Origin: Kribbella aluminosa
GTDB taxonomy: Bacteria > Actinomycetota > Actinomycetes > Propionibacteriales > Kribbellaceae
Assembly: GCF_017876295.1 (NCBI RefSeq)
Contig: NZ_JAGINT010000001.1
Location: forward strand, 186,001 to 250,000
Direction: 5' to 3'
DNA length: 64,000 nt
The notes under the pieces were generated by a model that saw only the letters and a list, made by a program, of their open reading frames with translations, made no database searches and had not been told where the DNA came from. Of this stretch, positions 45,226-53,763 are shown in pieces. Numbering within the stretch: the first letter of the stretch is position 1; every line of letters begins with the position of its first letter. The translations under genes were made by a program, and so were the position numbers.

Positions 45226-46284
45226 TCAGACCTGGTGGTCCGGGACCGACCCTGCTTCGCCGGGGTCAAGGTCAGCAGCACGCAGCGTCACTTGGCGCCT
45301 CAGCTCGTCGAGGCGAGTCATGTCGGCGGGCGGTTCGGTGTGGACTGGCTCGATAGGCAGGTTCTCGGCTGTCTCGCCGTCCAGGTCGAGAGATGCGACC
45401 GGCTCGGGTCCCTCGTCGATGGCCGCCTTGGCGCTGGTCTCCTCGAGGGAGCCGGCGACCCTGGAGCGGTAGACGTTCTCGGGGGTGCCTGCTTCTTCCT
45501 CGCGCTCCAGGCGAAGCTGCGCCTGCTCGGCGTCCAGGGATGCAGCGACCGCCTGCATCCGCGTCGCCAGTGGGCTCGCGGTGTCGTTTTCTGCTCCGGG
45601 TCGCGCCAGGGTCGTGGGGGTGGGTGCTTGCCCGAAGTCGGCGTCGTCGAACAGCGACGTGAATGCGTCGGAGCGAGCGCTCACGCCAGTCTGGCTGACC
45701 ACGTCCTGGTCGTGCCGCGAGTCGGCCGTCGTGCTGTGATCGGCGAAGTACTCCGTGATGTCGTAGCCGGAGGACTCCAGGTCGACGTCGAGGCTGCCGA
45801 GGCCGTGGACGCGGACGAAGACCACGGGCACGTCCGGGGCGCTCTCGGGCGTTGTGACGAGCGTTGTGTCTCCGGACGGAGCGAGCACGAGGGCATCGAT
45901 GGTGGCGGGCAGCTCCCAGTCGATCCCGGTGACGTGCTCGGGGAGGTTGAATGCCGGGGAGAAGTAGCCCTTCTGGGCCAGTTGTACGAGTTGCTGGTCG
46001 TCGAACTCGTAGAACACGTCGACCGGTTCGCTGCCGCCGATCGGGAACGTCACCTCGTCGACGCCGTACGGCAACTGCTGATGAGGACGCACCGAGCGCA
46101 GTTCGCCGTGCAGGTGGAGGTATGGCCGGTAGTTTCTGTCCGGGCCGTGGTGCTTCAGCTCCATGGATTCGACGAGCACGGCAACATCCGCGTCGATCTT
46201 CTCCGTCCGTGTGGTCTCGACGCCGCGCTCGCGCAGTACGCGGTGCGCCCACACGTCGTTCATGGCAAGTCCTGCGATTCTCAT
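45226..46284 (-). CDS. Hypothetical transfer-operon protein (352 aa)
   Basis: Soluble and acidic. Residues 1-190 look globular and beta-rich (YRPYLHLHGELRS, VDVFYEFDDQQLVQ, PVVFVRVHGLGSLDVDLES). The rest is disordered with a helical Gln/Glu stretch (ATRMQAVAASLDAEQAQLRL). No membrane helix. It sits between a membrane protein gene and the relaxase, so an accessory role in the relaxosome is possible, but no family is recognised. Confidence 0.75.
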   Translation of the reverse strand: MRIAGLAMNDVWAHRVLRERGVETTRTEKIDADVAVLVESMELKHHGPDRNYRPYLHLHGELRSVRPHQQLPYGVDEVTFPIGGSEPVDVFYEFDDQQLVQLAQKGYFSPAFNLPEHVTGIDWELPATIDALVLAPSGDTTLVTTPESAPDVPVVFVRVHGLGSLDVDLESSGYDITEYFADHSTTADSRHDQDVVSQTGVSARSDAFTSLFDDADFGQAPTPTTLARPGAENDTASPLATRMQAVAASLDAEQAQLRLEREEEAGTPENVYRSRVAGSLEETSAKAAIDEGPEPVASLDLDGETAENLPIEPVHTEPPADMTRLDELRRQVTLRAADLDPGEAGSVPDHQV

Positions 46285-46303
46285 GTCAGAAGCTCCTGTC
46301 GGC

Positions 46304-46804
46304 TCATCTCCGGTTCCTGGCCGGCTTCTTGCGGGTGGCCCGTCCGTCGCGGTGAGCGGTCTCGGTGTCGGCGACCTTCTCGGGTCTGCTGCGCCGGGTG
46401 TGCTTGAGGCTGGCGATCCGGCCGCTTCCGGCCCGCCACAGCCAGCGCATGAAAGCGATCTCTGCGACGGCGAGCGCGACGACGACGAACAGGAACGGCA
46501 CGAGCCAGACTGCGATCGTCGCGCTGGCAGTGGGACTGCCGAGCGACGTGCCGGACCGTTGATGCAGGTACGCCCCGATCATCGGAATGACACTCACAGC
46601 CGTGACCATGACGAGCATGTAGTCGGCCAGGGTGGTGGCGAGCCGGATCACAGCCGTCCACACCAGTAACGGTGTGCCCGCCTTGACCCGGGCCGGCACT
46701 GCGGCGAATGCCGCTCTCGTGTGGCTCTTCGGGCGTTCGGTCTTGCCCTCTTCTCGCTGCTCCGGCTGGGCAACCGCCTGGGCGGGCCTGGAGATCGTCG
46801 TCAT
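46304..46804 (-). CDS. Conjugation-operon membrane protein (166 aa)
   Basis: ATG 46804 (MTTISRPAQAVAQPEQREEG) with aaggac ahead. Two hydrophobic helices lie near residues 42-75 (LLVWTAVIRLATTLADYMLV) and 93-122 (ATIAVWLVPFLFVVVALAVA). A basic, Arg-rich cytoplasmic tail follows. Size and topology suit a small inner-membrane component of a Gram-positive type IV secretion channel. The long open frame upstream of this ATG is antisense-like and rejected. Confidence 0.7.
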   Translation of the reverse strand: MTTISRPAQAVAQPEQREEGKTERPKSHTRAAFAAVPARVKAGTPLLVWTAVIRLATTLADYMLVMVTAVSVIPMIGAYLHQRSGTSLGSPTASATIAVWLVPFLFVVVALAVAEIAFMRWLWRAGSGRIASLKHTRRSRPEKVADTETAHRDGRATRKKPARNRR

Positions 46805-46905
46805 CTGTCTGATGTCCTTCGTCTGAGGTGGTGGTTGCCGGCTCGAGAGTCGACGGCGGCCGGCTCCAAGGGCAGCGAATTTGTCCGCGGTCAAGCTGAA
46901 TCGGA

Positions 46906-47601
46906 TCATCGCGAGAAGCGGGTCGAGCCCGATGGAGCAATCCCGGTCAGGTTCGAGACCGTCCCATCGGCGCTGACGGTGGCGTAGAGAAGGACCCGCC
47001 GAATAGCGGTCGGCTGCCGCGTCGCCCGCCCCTCTGCGTTCTGCGCCGCGCTGCTGACACCGACCTCGATGTCTGCCATGACCGCGTAGCGGTAGCGGGT
47101 GGCAGCCACTTCGACCACGTCGACGTCGAGGTTGCGGCTGACCGTCGAGGTCATAGCGATCGCGTCGATGTAGTAGCGCCGCTTCCGGCCGGCGTCCTCG
47201 TTGAATCTGGACGGCGGCAGGAAGGTCTGCAGGAAGGCGTCCTTCTCGGACAGACCGAAGCGGTCCTTCAGCGACTCGCGGGCGAGCTCGTAGGTCTCGC
47301 CGGAATCCCAGGTGAAGGCCATGGACAGCAGTTGGGCGAGGGTCGCGGTGTCTTTCCTGACCCGGGCCGTGCTGATGCCGATCCCTGCCAGGACGGTCTT
47401 CTCCGAGACCTCGGCTTCCTGCCGGGCCTCTTGTGAACTCGACGCCTCCAAAGACCTGACCTGCGACTCCTGAGCAGCGAGATGCCGCGACTGGTCGACC
47501 GCCTCGGCAGCAGCCAGGACGATCCCGGTGGCCACTACGGTCGCGAGCGCCAGGATCCAACGGTTCCTCGCCCAGAACCCACTCTTGTCCGGCACCGTCA
47601 T
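46906..47601 (-). CDS. Bitopic membrane protein, possible VirB8-like channel component (231 aa)
   Basis: ATG 47601 overlaps the TGA of the upstream gene. A short cytoplasmic N-terminus and one membrane helix (WILALATVVATGIVLAAAEA, about residues 15-35) are followed by a short coiled coil. The extracellular domain of about 160 residues has alternating strands (RKRRYYIDAIAMTSTVSRNL, VEVAATRYRYAVMADIEVG). This topology is that of VirB8/TcpC-type proteins of conjugation channels. Sequence identity with them is not visible by eye. Confidence 0.65.
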   Translation of the reverse strand: MTVPDKSGFWARNRWILALATVVATGIVLAAAEAVDQSRHLAAQESQVRSLEASSSQEARQEAEVSEKTVLAGIGISTARVRKDTATLAQLLSMAFTWDSGETYELARESLKDRFGLSEKDAFLQTFLPPSRFNEDAGRKRRYYIDAIAMTSTVSRNLDVDVVEVAATRYRYAVMADIEVGVSSAAQNAEGRATRQPTAIRRVLLYATVSADGTVSNLTGIAPSGSTRFSR

Positions 47602-48629
47602 GGCTTCCGCACCGGCCCTTCTCCCAGCTCCGGCGCTCTGCCGGCCCTTGCTGCGTCCGTCTCGGGCTGGTGCTGCCGGCCCGCGGCCGTGACGACCAGC
47701 CCGAGTCCGCTGAACGTCCGCATCGAGTCGGCGTAGGTAGCGCTGGCCCAGGCGAGCACCGTGCTCTTGCTGTCCCTGCACACCCAGACCACCCGCGCCC
47801 TGGTCGGCGCGTCGAGCGTCGGCATCACCGACTCGACCCTCCAGCCGTACGACTGCGGATCCGCCGCCTTCAGCCCGTCGTAGCGGACATACCAGGCAAA
47901 GCGCGGGTCCATCTCGTCCCTGCCGAAGTAGGGCGTCGTCGTAAAGGAATAGGCCAGCCGTTCGTCGGCGACGAAGGACTTCGGATCCCATAACGGGGCC
48001 AGCACCCGGCGATGCTCGACGGTCTTCAGGACGGCTTCGTTCGGTGCACCGTTGCCAGCACCGGGAGCGTTGTTCACCGCATGGAAGAGCCCGGTGTACT
48101 CCTGCTGCTTGTCCGCCATTGCCTTTGCAGCCGCCGCGGCCCGTGCGTTGAGCACCGCGAGCGCCTTGCTGTCGACCCGTGCCGCCGTCGGGGTGGGGGC
48201 GCCGTCCGGAGCCACCGCGGAGGAAGTTTGAAGCGCGCTGATCCGGAGTGTGTTTGCCGCGCTCTGCTGGTCGTAGGTCCGGTTTCCGACCGCGCTGAGT
48301 ACGGCCGTAGCGGCCAGTGCGAGCCCCAGCACGATCGCGAGGCGTTGTCTCGGGCTGTGCCTGGGGCTGCTGGGTGTGTGGGCGTCGGAAAGTCTGCCCG
48401 GGCGAGTGCGCCGGGCGGCCGCCCAGTTGTTGAAGCGGACCTCGAGGTCGGGCCCCGTGACCTTGCTGTGCTCGCGGCGTGACCGTTCGGTGAGGTTCTT
48501 GTCGTCCGCGTCCGTTGCCTCCGGTGCTGGGCCGGTTGTCTGGTCGGTCATCTGTTCGTCTTCCGGGTCGTTCGAGGGGTGGCTGAGTGGTCTGGTCCTG
48601 GGGGCAGGGAGCGGGTCGGTGGGGGTCAT
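47598..48629 (-). CDS. Bitopic conjugation-operon membrane protein (343 aa)
   Basis: ATG 48629 overlaps the stop of the preceding gene and its own stop overlaps the next start (both ATGA), so it is in the middle of a tightly coupled operon. A disordered cytoplasmic region of 90 residues and one membrane helix (RLAIVLGLALAATAVLSAVG, near residues 94-114) are followed by an Ala-rich helical stalk. An extracellular domain with strands (YFGRDEMDPRFAWYVRYDGL) completes it. Together with the next gene it may form the VirB8-like layer; the family is not recognised. Confidence 0.7.
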   Translation of the reverse strand: MTPTDPLPAPRTRPLSHPSNDPEDEQMTDQTTGPAPEATDADDKNLTERSRREHSKVTGPDLEVRFNNWAAARRTRPGRLSDAHTPSSPRHSPRQRLAIVLGLALAATAVLSAVGNRTYDQQSAANTLRISALQTSSAVAPDGAPTPTAARVDSKALAVLNARAAAAAKAMADKQQEYTGLFHAVNNAPGAGNGAPNEAVLKTVEHRRVLAPLWDPKSFVADERLAYSFTTTPYFGRDEMDPRFAWYVRYDGLKAADPQSYGWRVESVMPTLDAPTRARVVWVCRDSKSTVLAWASATYADSMRTFSGLGLVVTAAGRQHQPETDAARAGRAPELGEGPVRKP

Positions 48630-50677
48630 GACTTTTTGACCTGATCGGCAGGCAGCATCAGGTCCGAGACGTCAACGAACATCCAGCCCTCGGCTGCCAT
48701 TGCCGCGGCGCTGTCGATGCGCACCCGGCCCATGTAGGCGCAGTAGCCCGCCTCGCCGAGGATGACCTTGTCGCCATCGACACCAAGCACCACGAGCGTG
48801 TGCCCCCATCCCGTGGAGCCAGGGCCGGAACCGACCGAGTACGGGACGGGCGTCGACTGCATCTTCTTGCCAGTCTGCTCCGCGATCGAGTAGGCCGTCC
48901 GGATACCGTCGCCCGGGGGATAGGCCTGGAACGACGTGTACTTGTTCACGAAATAGATGCTGAAGCTCGTGCAGTTCATGGCGTGGTTGCTGCGGCAGGA
49001 CCCCGGCCCACCCTCTTCGCCGTACCGGCCGTCGAGGAACTTGTCGCCCTCCTGATTGAAGAGGTCGACAAGCGCCTGGGCCTCTTCCTGGGTCATGCCC
49101 CCGCTCTTCGGCGAGACGGCGCCGTCGTTGCCTGGGGCGTTGCAGTGCCCGCCTTCGAGGAGCAGGTTGACGATGGTGCTGCCCTCGTTGAGGAAGTCGC
49201 CCACCGTCGTGCGGACCAGTCCTTTGTCGACCGTCCAGCCGCTCATCTTGGCGAACCACATCTCGGCCTTCTGGCCGCGGGCCGCGATCCCGGCGGGTCC
49301 GTCTGCCGACCGTTCCCAGTTCTCGTGGAAGTACGTTGCGGCCTGAGCCGGAGTGCCCTGTGGGGTTGTGAGCATGCCCTTGAAGACTCGGACGTCGCTG
49401 GGGTTGTCCCCGCCGTTCAGATCGGCCATGAACCGCAGTTGCAGTCCGAGGTTCCACCAGTCCGAACCCTTCGCGCCGGCGTAGTTGCGCAAGAGCGTGT
49501 TGCGGCCGAAGGTCCACTGGCCAAGGCCGATGCCGTTGTCGGTGTTCAGTGCAGCGCTCTTCTTCTGGTCGGTCATGACGTAGGTGCCGGTGGGGAAGTT
49601 CTGCACACTCGTCGGGTCGATCCCGGACTCCTGGGTCCAGTTGCCGAGGATGCCGGCGATGTTGACCTCAGGCATGCCCCAGGTCTTCAGGACCGAGTAC
49701 ACGGCTTGGGCGTTCTTGTCGGCGTTCGTACCAACCGGGTCGTTACTCCCGACCGGGACCACGTTGTCGCCGCGTGCGCTGCAGTCCGTGGCGATCGGAT
49801 CGTCGTGCACGGTGAAGGTTGTGCTGACGATGCTGAGAAGGCCGCCAATGAGCGCGAGCACGCCGAGGCCGGACACTGCTGCAAGTCCTGCCGCAGCGAC
49901 CGTTGTCGAGATCACCGCACTGCCGCCGGAGATCGCGGCGACGACCTTTGCCACCGCGGCCCCGGCCGCCATGAACGGCTTCGTGGCGGCATTCCACAGC
50001 GCGCTGCCTGCACCGACGATCCACTGCAGCATCATCTGCAGGAACGACAACGCCTGCGCGAGCATCGCGAAGAAGAACGACTTCAGCCAGTTCAGGAAGA
50101 GGATGAGTAGCGCGAGCAAACCAGCCGGCGGCGTAGCGGACGCCGCGGTGGCCAAGGCCAGCTTCTTGTTCCGGCCACCGCTGTCTGGATGTCCCGGTCC
50201 GTTTCCGGCAGTGGTCTCGGATTCGTCGCCTGAGGTCTGGTCGCGCCGATAGCTCGTGCCGCCCGTGCCGAGTTTCGGGTGAAGATCTTGGTTGTCGGGA
50301 TCGACAGTGGGGCGTGCGTGGTTACGGCCGTCCGGCTCCGGGGTGGGAGCGTGCTTGTTCCCCTCCGAGGTCTGCCGCAGGGCGGCTAGCCCGGTCTCCT
50401 TCGCGGCGCCGACGCCTGCGCCTGCTGCGCCGCCCCGCATCGCGCCCTCGGCTGCACCGCGGGCGCCGGCGGCCAACAGCCGCTTCTTGCCGTCGGACAG
50501 CCTGTCTCCGACGGCCTGGTCGACCGCGGCCTCGGCTGCGGCTCCGGCCATGGCACCCTTGAAGTCCCCGCGGGCCGGAGTTTTCCCGACCTTCGGGCCA
50601 CCGGTGGCACCTGCCGTCGGCTGCTCACTCGTGCCCGCGTTCGTGGTCGTGTCGGTCTGTGGGGTGTCGTCCTCCAT
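48626..50677 (-). CDS. Multi-domain cell-wall hydrolase of the transfer apparatus (lysozyme + CHAP-like)
   Basis: 683 aa. The disordered N-terminus is followed by several hydrophobic helices (about residues 175-282: GLLALLILFLNWLKSFFFAM and others). A phage tail-type lysozyme domain (about 326-476) has ILGNWTQESGID with the catalytic Glu, then GIGLGQWTF. A CHAP/NlpC-like amidase-peptidase domain (about 546-676) has Cys in MNCTSFSIYF and His in GWGHTLVVLG. It would open peptidoglycan for the conjugation channel, as VirB1/TcpG-type enzymes do. The multi-helix membrane region fused to the hydrolase also resembles a VirB6-type protein. Confidence 0.88.
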   Translation of the reverse strand: MEDDTPQTDTTTNAGTSEQPTAGATGGPKVGKTPARGDFKGAMAGAAAEAAVDQAVGDRLSDGKKRLLAAGARGAAEGAMRGGAAGAGVGAAKETGLAALRQTSEGNKHAPTPEPDGRNHARPTVDPDNQDLHPKLGTGGTSYRRDQTSGDESETTAGNGPGHPDSGGRNKKLALATAASATPPAGLLALLILFLNWLKSFFFAMLAQALSFLQMMLQWIVGAGSALWNAATKPFMAAGAAVAKVVAAISGGSAVISTTVAAAGLAAVSGLGVLALIGGLLSIVSTTFTVHDDPIATDCSARGDNVVPVGSNDPVGTNADKNAQAVYSVLKTWGMPEVNIAGILGNWTQESGIDPTSVQNFPTGTYVMTDQKKSAALNTDNGIGLGQWTFGRNTLLRNYAGAKGSDWWNLGLQLRFMADLNGGDNPSDVRVFKGMLTTPQGTPAQAATYFHENWERSADGPAGIAARGQKAEMWFAKMSGWTVDKGLVRTTVGDFLNEGSTIVNLLLEGGHCNAPGNDGAVSPKSGGMTQEEAQALVDLFNQEGDKFLDGRYGEEGGPGSCRSNHAMNCTSFSIYFVNKYTSFQAYPPGDGIRTAYSIAEQTGKKMQSTPVPYSVGSGPGSTGWGHTLVVLGVDGDKVILGEAGYCAYMGRVRIDSAAAMAAEGWMFVDVSDLMLPADQVKKS

Positions 50678-50752
50678 GTTTTCCTCTTTCTTGTGGCGGC
50701 AGGGAGCCCTGTCGGCCGCGCGAGCTTCTTGCCCCAGACCTGCCGAGGTGGC

Positions 50753-52066
50753 TTAGCTGTAGGTCACGAGGAAGTCCTCGTCTGCGTTGGTCGTGTTGTT
50801 GGTGCGCACGTCGCGAAGGTCGACGTCGAGCTTGAGCAGGCCAAGCAGGAGGTCCGATTGGTACTTGGACTTGCTGGCGTAGTAGTCCTGGTATGCCTGG
50901 GACAGGTTGTTCATGACCGTGGTCAAGGGGCGCATGGTGACGTCGGACGTCCGGTAGTCGGTGGTCAGGCTCTTCCCGTTCGACAAGGTCCATGCGATGT
51001 CGCTGATCTCGCTCGACGTACCGGTGGTGCTCGCCGTCTCCGCTGCCTTGGTCTGGAGGTAGTCGACGTAGCTTTGGCCTTTCGGCACGAGCTGATCGAG
51101 GTAGCCGGCTTCGACGTTGCTCGAGCGCCAGTCGAACTTGAACCCGCCAGGCACGACCTTGGTGGTGTGCAGCGCGAGCGTTGACTCGCCGGCCTTGGAT
51201 TCAGCCTTGGTTTCACCGGTGACCTGGTCGCCGGCGATGCTCGCCGGGACGCCCGGTGGGCGCAGGAACAGGCCGTCGACTTTTGTCGTGGCAAGGTCTT
51301 TGCTGTAGGAGCTGATCTGCGTGAGGCTCGTGCGCATCTCGCCGAGCTTTTCGTCGAGAGCGTCGCGAGCCTTGGTCTCTTCCTGTTCGAGGACGACCTC
51401 GTAATAGGCGCGCGCGGCATCGAACTTCGCCGCGTCCAGCGAGTCAATCGTCGTGGTTCCCGAGGCCCCGGGATTGAGAAAGATCCGCCACTGGTCGTAC
51501 TTCGCGAACGACCTGTCGCCGATCAATTCGTCGGCGTTCGCCCCGGCGGCTCGCTGCTTACTGAAGGAGAGCTCCGCGTTGGCCCGGATGGTGAGGTTGA
51601 GCACCTGCGGCTCGAACGGCCGCTGCGACTCGAGAACCACGCCGACGTAGCCAGTTGCCCCGAAGACGTGGAACGACCCGGTGACGCCAGGGGTCTTCAG
51701 CTTCTCGGTCTTGAGTTTGTCGTCCGATCCGAGCAGGAACGCCTTGTAGTCGGGCGCGTCGTAGGAGATCTTGGCCCGATCGTCGAAGTGCATCATGATC
51801 AGAGCCTTGTTCTTGCGCTTATTGGTGTAGACGCCGTCGACATCGCCACTGAGCTGTGTCTTCGAGGTCGTGAACTTTGGGGTCCACAGAGCCCTTTCGG
51901 CGAGAGTGTCGCGCCCGGCCGTGATCGCCGACACACCCGATGCCGCGAGCAAGAGCACGCCTGCGAGGGTGAGCACGCCGAAGAAGAGCCCGAAGCGCTC
52001 AATCGCGTGGTGCGAGTCGAGCCGGAAGACCTTGCCGAATGCGGTGAGCTTGTCGTTGATGCTCAT
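50753..52066 (-). CDS. Conjugation-operon membrane protein (437 aa)
   Basis: ATG 52066 (MSINDKLTAFGKVFRLDSHH). One membrane helix lies near residues 28-50 (FFGVLTLAGVLLLAASGVSA). A large extracellular part follows, with strands in the first half (NKALIMMHFDDRAKISYDAP) and a long helix near 225-260 (LEQEETKARDALDEKLGEMR). The gene lies between the pilin-like gene and the hydrolase gene, so the product is probably a structural part of the transfer channel outside the membrane. No family recognised. Confidence 0.7.
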   Translation of the reverse strand: MSINDKLTAFGKVFRLDSHHAIERFGLFFGVLTLAGVLLLAASGVSAITAGRDTLAERALWTPKFTTSKTQLSGDVDGVYTNKRKNKALIMMHFDDRAKISYDAPDYKAFLLGSDDKLKTEKLKTPGVTGSFHVFGATGYVGVVLESQRPFEPQVLNLTIRANAELSFSKQRAAGANADELIGDRSFAKYDQWRIFLNPGASGTTTIDSLDAAKFDAARAYYEVVLEQEETKARDALDEKLGEMRTSLTQISSYSKDLATTKVDGLFLRPPGVPASIAGDQVTGETKAESKAGESTLALHTTKVVPGGFKFDWRSSNVEAGYLDQLVPKGQSYVDYLQTKAAETASTTGTSSEISDIAWTLSNGKSLTTDYRTSDVTMRPLTTVMNNLSQAYQDYYASKSKYQSDLLLGLLKLDVDLRDVRTNNTTNADEDFLVTYS

Positions 52067-52126
52067 GTACGTCCCTGCGGTTGTCGGCCGTCGAGTGCCG
52101 ATGGAGCCGGCGTGCGGCTGGTCTGG

Positions 52127-52507
52127 CTATCGGCCTTCGATCGGACCCGGTGCGACGATGATCGTTCCGCCGCCGAGCTCCTCGATCGTGGTCTGGCCAC
52201 CGGAGCCCACCGCGTTGACGAGCGTCCAGCCGCCGGTGCCGACTGCTCCGCCGATCAGAATGAGCATGACGATCTCGCCCCAACCGTGGCCCTTACCGTT
52301 CTGCTGCCCGCCGATGAGCTTCTTGATGAGCTGCACGACTCCCCAGATCAAGCCGGCCGTGCCGAGCGCCATGAGCAAGAGGCCGCCGGTCGTCTGGAGG
52401 TAGGTCTTGGCATTCTCCAGGAAGGACTTGACGTCCCAGGCCGCGTCAGGCAGCGGCACCTGCGCCTGGATGAGCGCCGAGGCGACTGACTCGCTGATCC
52501 GATTCAT
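52127..52507 (-). CDS. VirB2-like small double-pass membrane protein (126 aa)
   Basis: ATG 52507 (MNRISESVASALIQAQVPLP) follows gcgaagggaacgatcg. Two membrane helices lie near residues 41-62 (GLLLMALGTAGLIWGVVQLI) and 79-100 (IVMLILIGGAVGTGGWTLVN), linked by a short basic cytoplasmic loop. The short acidic Gly-rich tail lies outside. This is the architecture of VirB2/TrbC-type pilins or channel subunits. It is the first gene of the long transfer operon, directly downstream of island D. Confidence 0.75.
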   Translation of the reverse strand: MNRISESVASALIQAQVPLPDAAWDVKSFLENAKTYLQTTGGLLLMALGTAGLIWGVVQLIKKLIGGQQNGKGHGWGEIVMLILIGGAVGTGGWTLVNAVGSGGQTTIEELGGGTIIVAPGPIEGR

Positions 52508-52555
52508 CGATCGTTCCCTTCGCGTTTCGATCCGTTGCCCGAAGAGGCCCGGGCA

Positions 52556-52622
52556 ACCTGGGTGATCATCATTGAATGAGCTTATCGAATAATCATCTAA
52601 ATAACCAGTGAATGATAAGCGG
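52556..52622 (-). promoter_or_regulatory. AT-rich island D upstream of the transfer operon
   Basis: Holds GAATAATCATCT (52587-52598; AGATGATTATTC on the - strand), TGATCATCATTG (52563-52574) and the flanking inverted repeat GCTTATC / GATAAGC. Presumed promoter/operator for the 52507-42908 operon. Confidence 0.6.
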
Positions 52623-52937
52623 ATGCTCGGGGAGCGGGTCGAGTCGGGTCGCGATGCGAACGGACCGGGTCGAGCCATGGGGGTGCCTGCCTGATCCCGA
52701 CCCGCTAGGGGTGCCTCCACCGGAGTGCTCTGTTCGAGCGTCAGTTCGTAAAGATTTCGGCAGATCGGCAGCGGCTATCGGCCGTCCCGACTGGCGCTAG
52801 ATCGCAGGTTTCGATACAGATACGAGCCGAAACCGAATCAGAGACCGATGGGTTGCCGCTGTAGCTACAACGGTTTGGGTTCGGTAGCCTCCTGGTGCAC
52901 ATCACGCGTGCCCCCGATCGAAGCCGGATGCCCTCCT
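52623..52937. other. 315-bp stretch between island D and the XRE regulator
   Basis: No convincing gene. It must contain the promoter of the regulator at 52938. A tract, tcgatacagatacgagccga, lies in the middle, but I could not define a reliable -35/-10 pair. Confidence 0.4.
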
Positions 52938-53339
52938 ATGCCCCCCATGCCTGCTCTGCCCTCCGACACCTTCGCCCGCCGTCTCCGAATGGAGCGCGAG
53001 AGGCAGGGGCTGAGCCAGGCGGAGCTTGCGCGGAGGGTGACCGAAGTCCTGGGGGTCAATGTTGACAAGTCAGCAGTAGCGCGCATCGAACAACAGACCC
53101 GAGCGATTCGCCTCGACGAAGCGGCCGCCATGGCCGAGGTCCTCGGCCTCCCGATCGCGGCACTCCTCTCCGATCGCAGTGCAGAAGAGAATGAGGCGCT
53201 GAAGCAGCAGTACCTAGCGGACCGCGTTGCTGCGCAGCGCCAGTGGGAGCAGATTCGTCAGGAGATCGATCGGCTCACGGGTCTCATTCAGAGCCTCAGT
53301 GGGACGAATGAGTTCGACCGTGACTCCGGCCGCGGGTAG
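52938..53339 (+). CDS. XRE-family HTH transcriptional regulator
   Basis: 133 aa. The helix-turn-helix spans RLRMERERQGLSQAELARRV to KSAVARIEQQTRAI, with DEAAAMAEVLGLPIAALL completing the XRE fold. The C-terminal third is a coiled coil (QQYLADRVAAQRQWEQIRQE) probably used for dimerisation. The start is uncertain: ATG 52938 or 52947, neither with a strong ribosome-binding site. It lies between islands D and E, opposite in direction to the transfer operon, and is the natural candidate repressor or activator of ICE transfer. Confidence 0.85.
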   Translation: MPPMPALPSDTFARRLRMERERQGLSQAELARRVTEVLGVNVDKSAVARIEQQTRAIRLDEAAAMAEVLGLPIAALLSDRSAEENEALKQQYLADRVAAQRQWEQIRQEIDRLTGLIQSLSGTNEFDRDSGRG

Positions 53340-53471
53340 CTCTCGGATGTAAGAGCTCTGACGGAGCCGGCGCCAGTGCCCGCATCCCGGGCCAGCTGTT
53401 CTGCGGCTGTCGTCAAAGGGGTGTGCGTTCGAAGCTAGGGATCATGACTGCAAGCCCTGCTGTCTCTGGGT

Positions 53472-53663
53472 CTAGCTGACGAGCTGCCCCTTCACATACT
53501 CGTCAAGGTCCACCTCGCGGTAGCGCACGGCCTTGCCTACCTTCGCGTAGCGGGGGCCCTCGCCTCTGAGTCGCCAGCGCTTCATCGTCGAGCATCCGAC
53601 CTTGAGGTAGTCCGCGGCCTCCTGTGGCGTCAGGACCGAAGGGGTGGCACGTGTCTCGGGCAC
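53472..53663 (-). CDS. Excisionase-like MerR/HTH_17 DNA-binding protein
   Basis: 63 aa. The typical excisionase helix-wing pattern is VLTPQEAADYLKVGCSTMKR, then WRLRGEGPRYAKVGKAVRYR and the C-terminal DLDEYVKGQ. ATG 53663 follows gaggagtcatccgtg. Proteins of this type bend DNA at the attachment site and bias the integrase toward excision. It is divergent from int, with island E between them. Confidence 0.85.
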   Translation of the reverse strand: MPETRATPSVLTPQEAADYLKVGCSTMKRWRLRGEGPRYAKVGKAVRYREVDLDEYVKGQLVS

Positions 53664-53685
53664 GGATGACTCCTCGTGATTGCGT

Positions 53686-53750
53686 ATGGGGATCAGATTG
53701 GATCTAATAAGCTATCAGATGATCATTCAGATGGCATTCAATCTCTTTGT
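53686..53750. promoter_or_regulatory. AT-rich island E between xis-like gene and integrase
   Basis: Contains AGATGATCATTC (53717-53728) followed directly by the near-repeat AGATGGCATTCA (53729-53740), and TGAATGATCAT on the other strand. It serves as the divergent control region of xis and int and shares the word of islands A-D. Confidence 0.6.
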
Positions 53751-53763
53751 GTAGGGGTGGGAC

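Noticed and set aside
53472..53663. MerR-type metal regulator
   Set aside because: Length, short HTH_17-type pattern and position beside the integrase fit an excisionase; no effector-binding domain is present.
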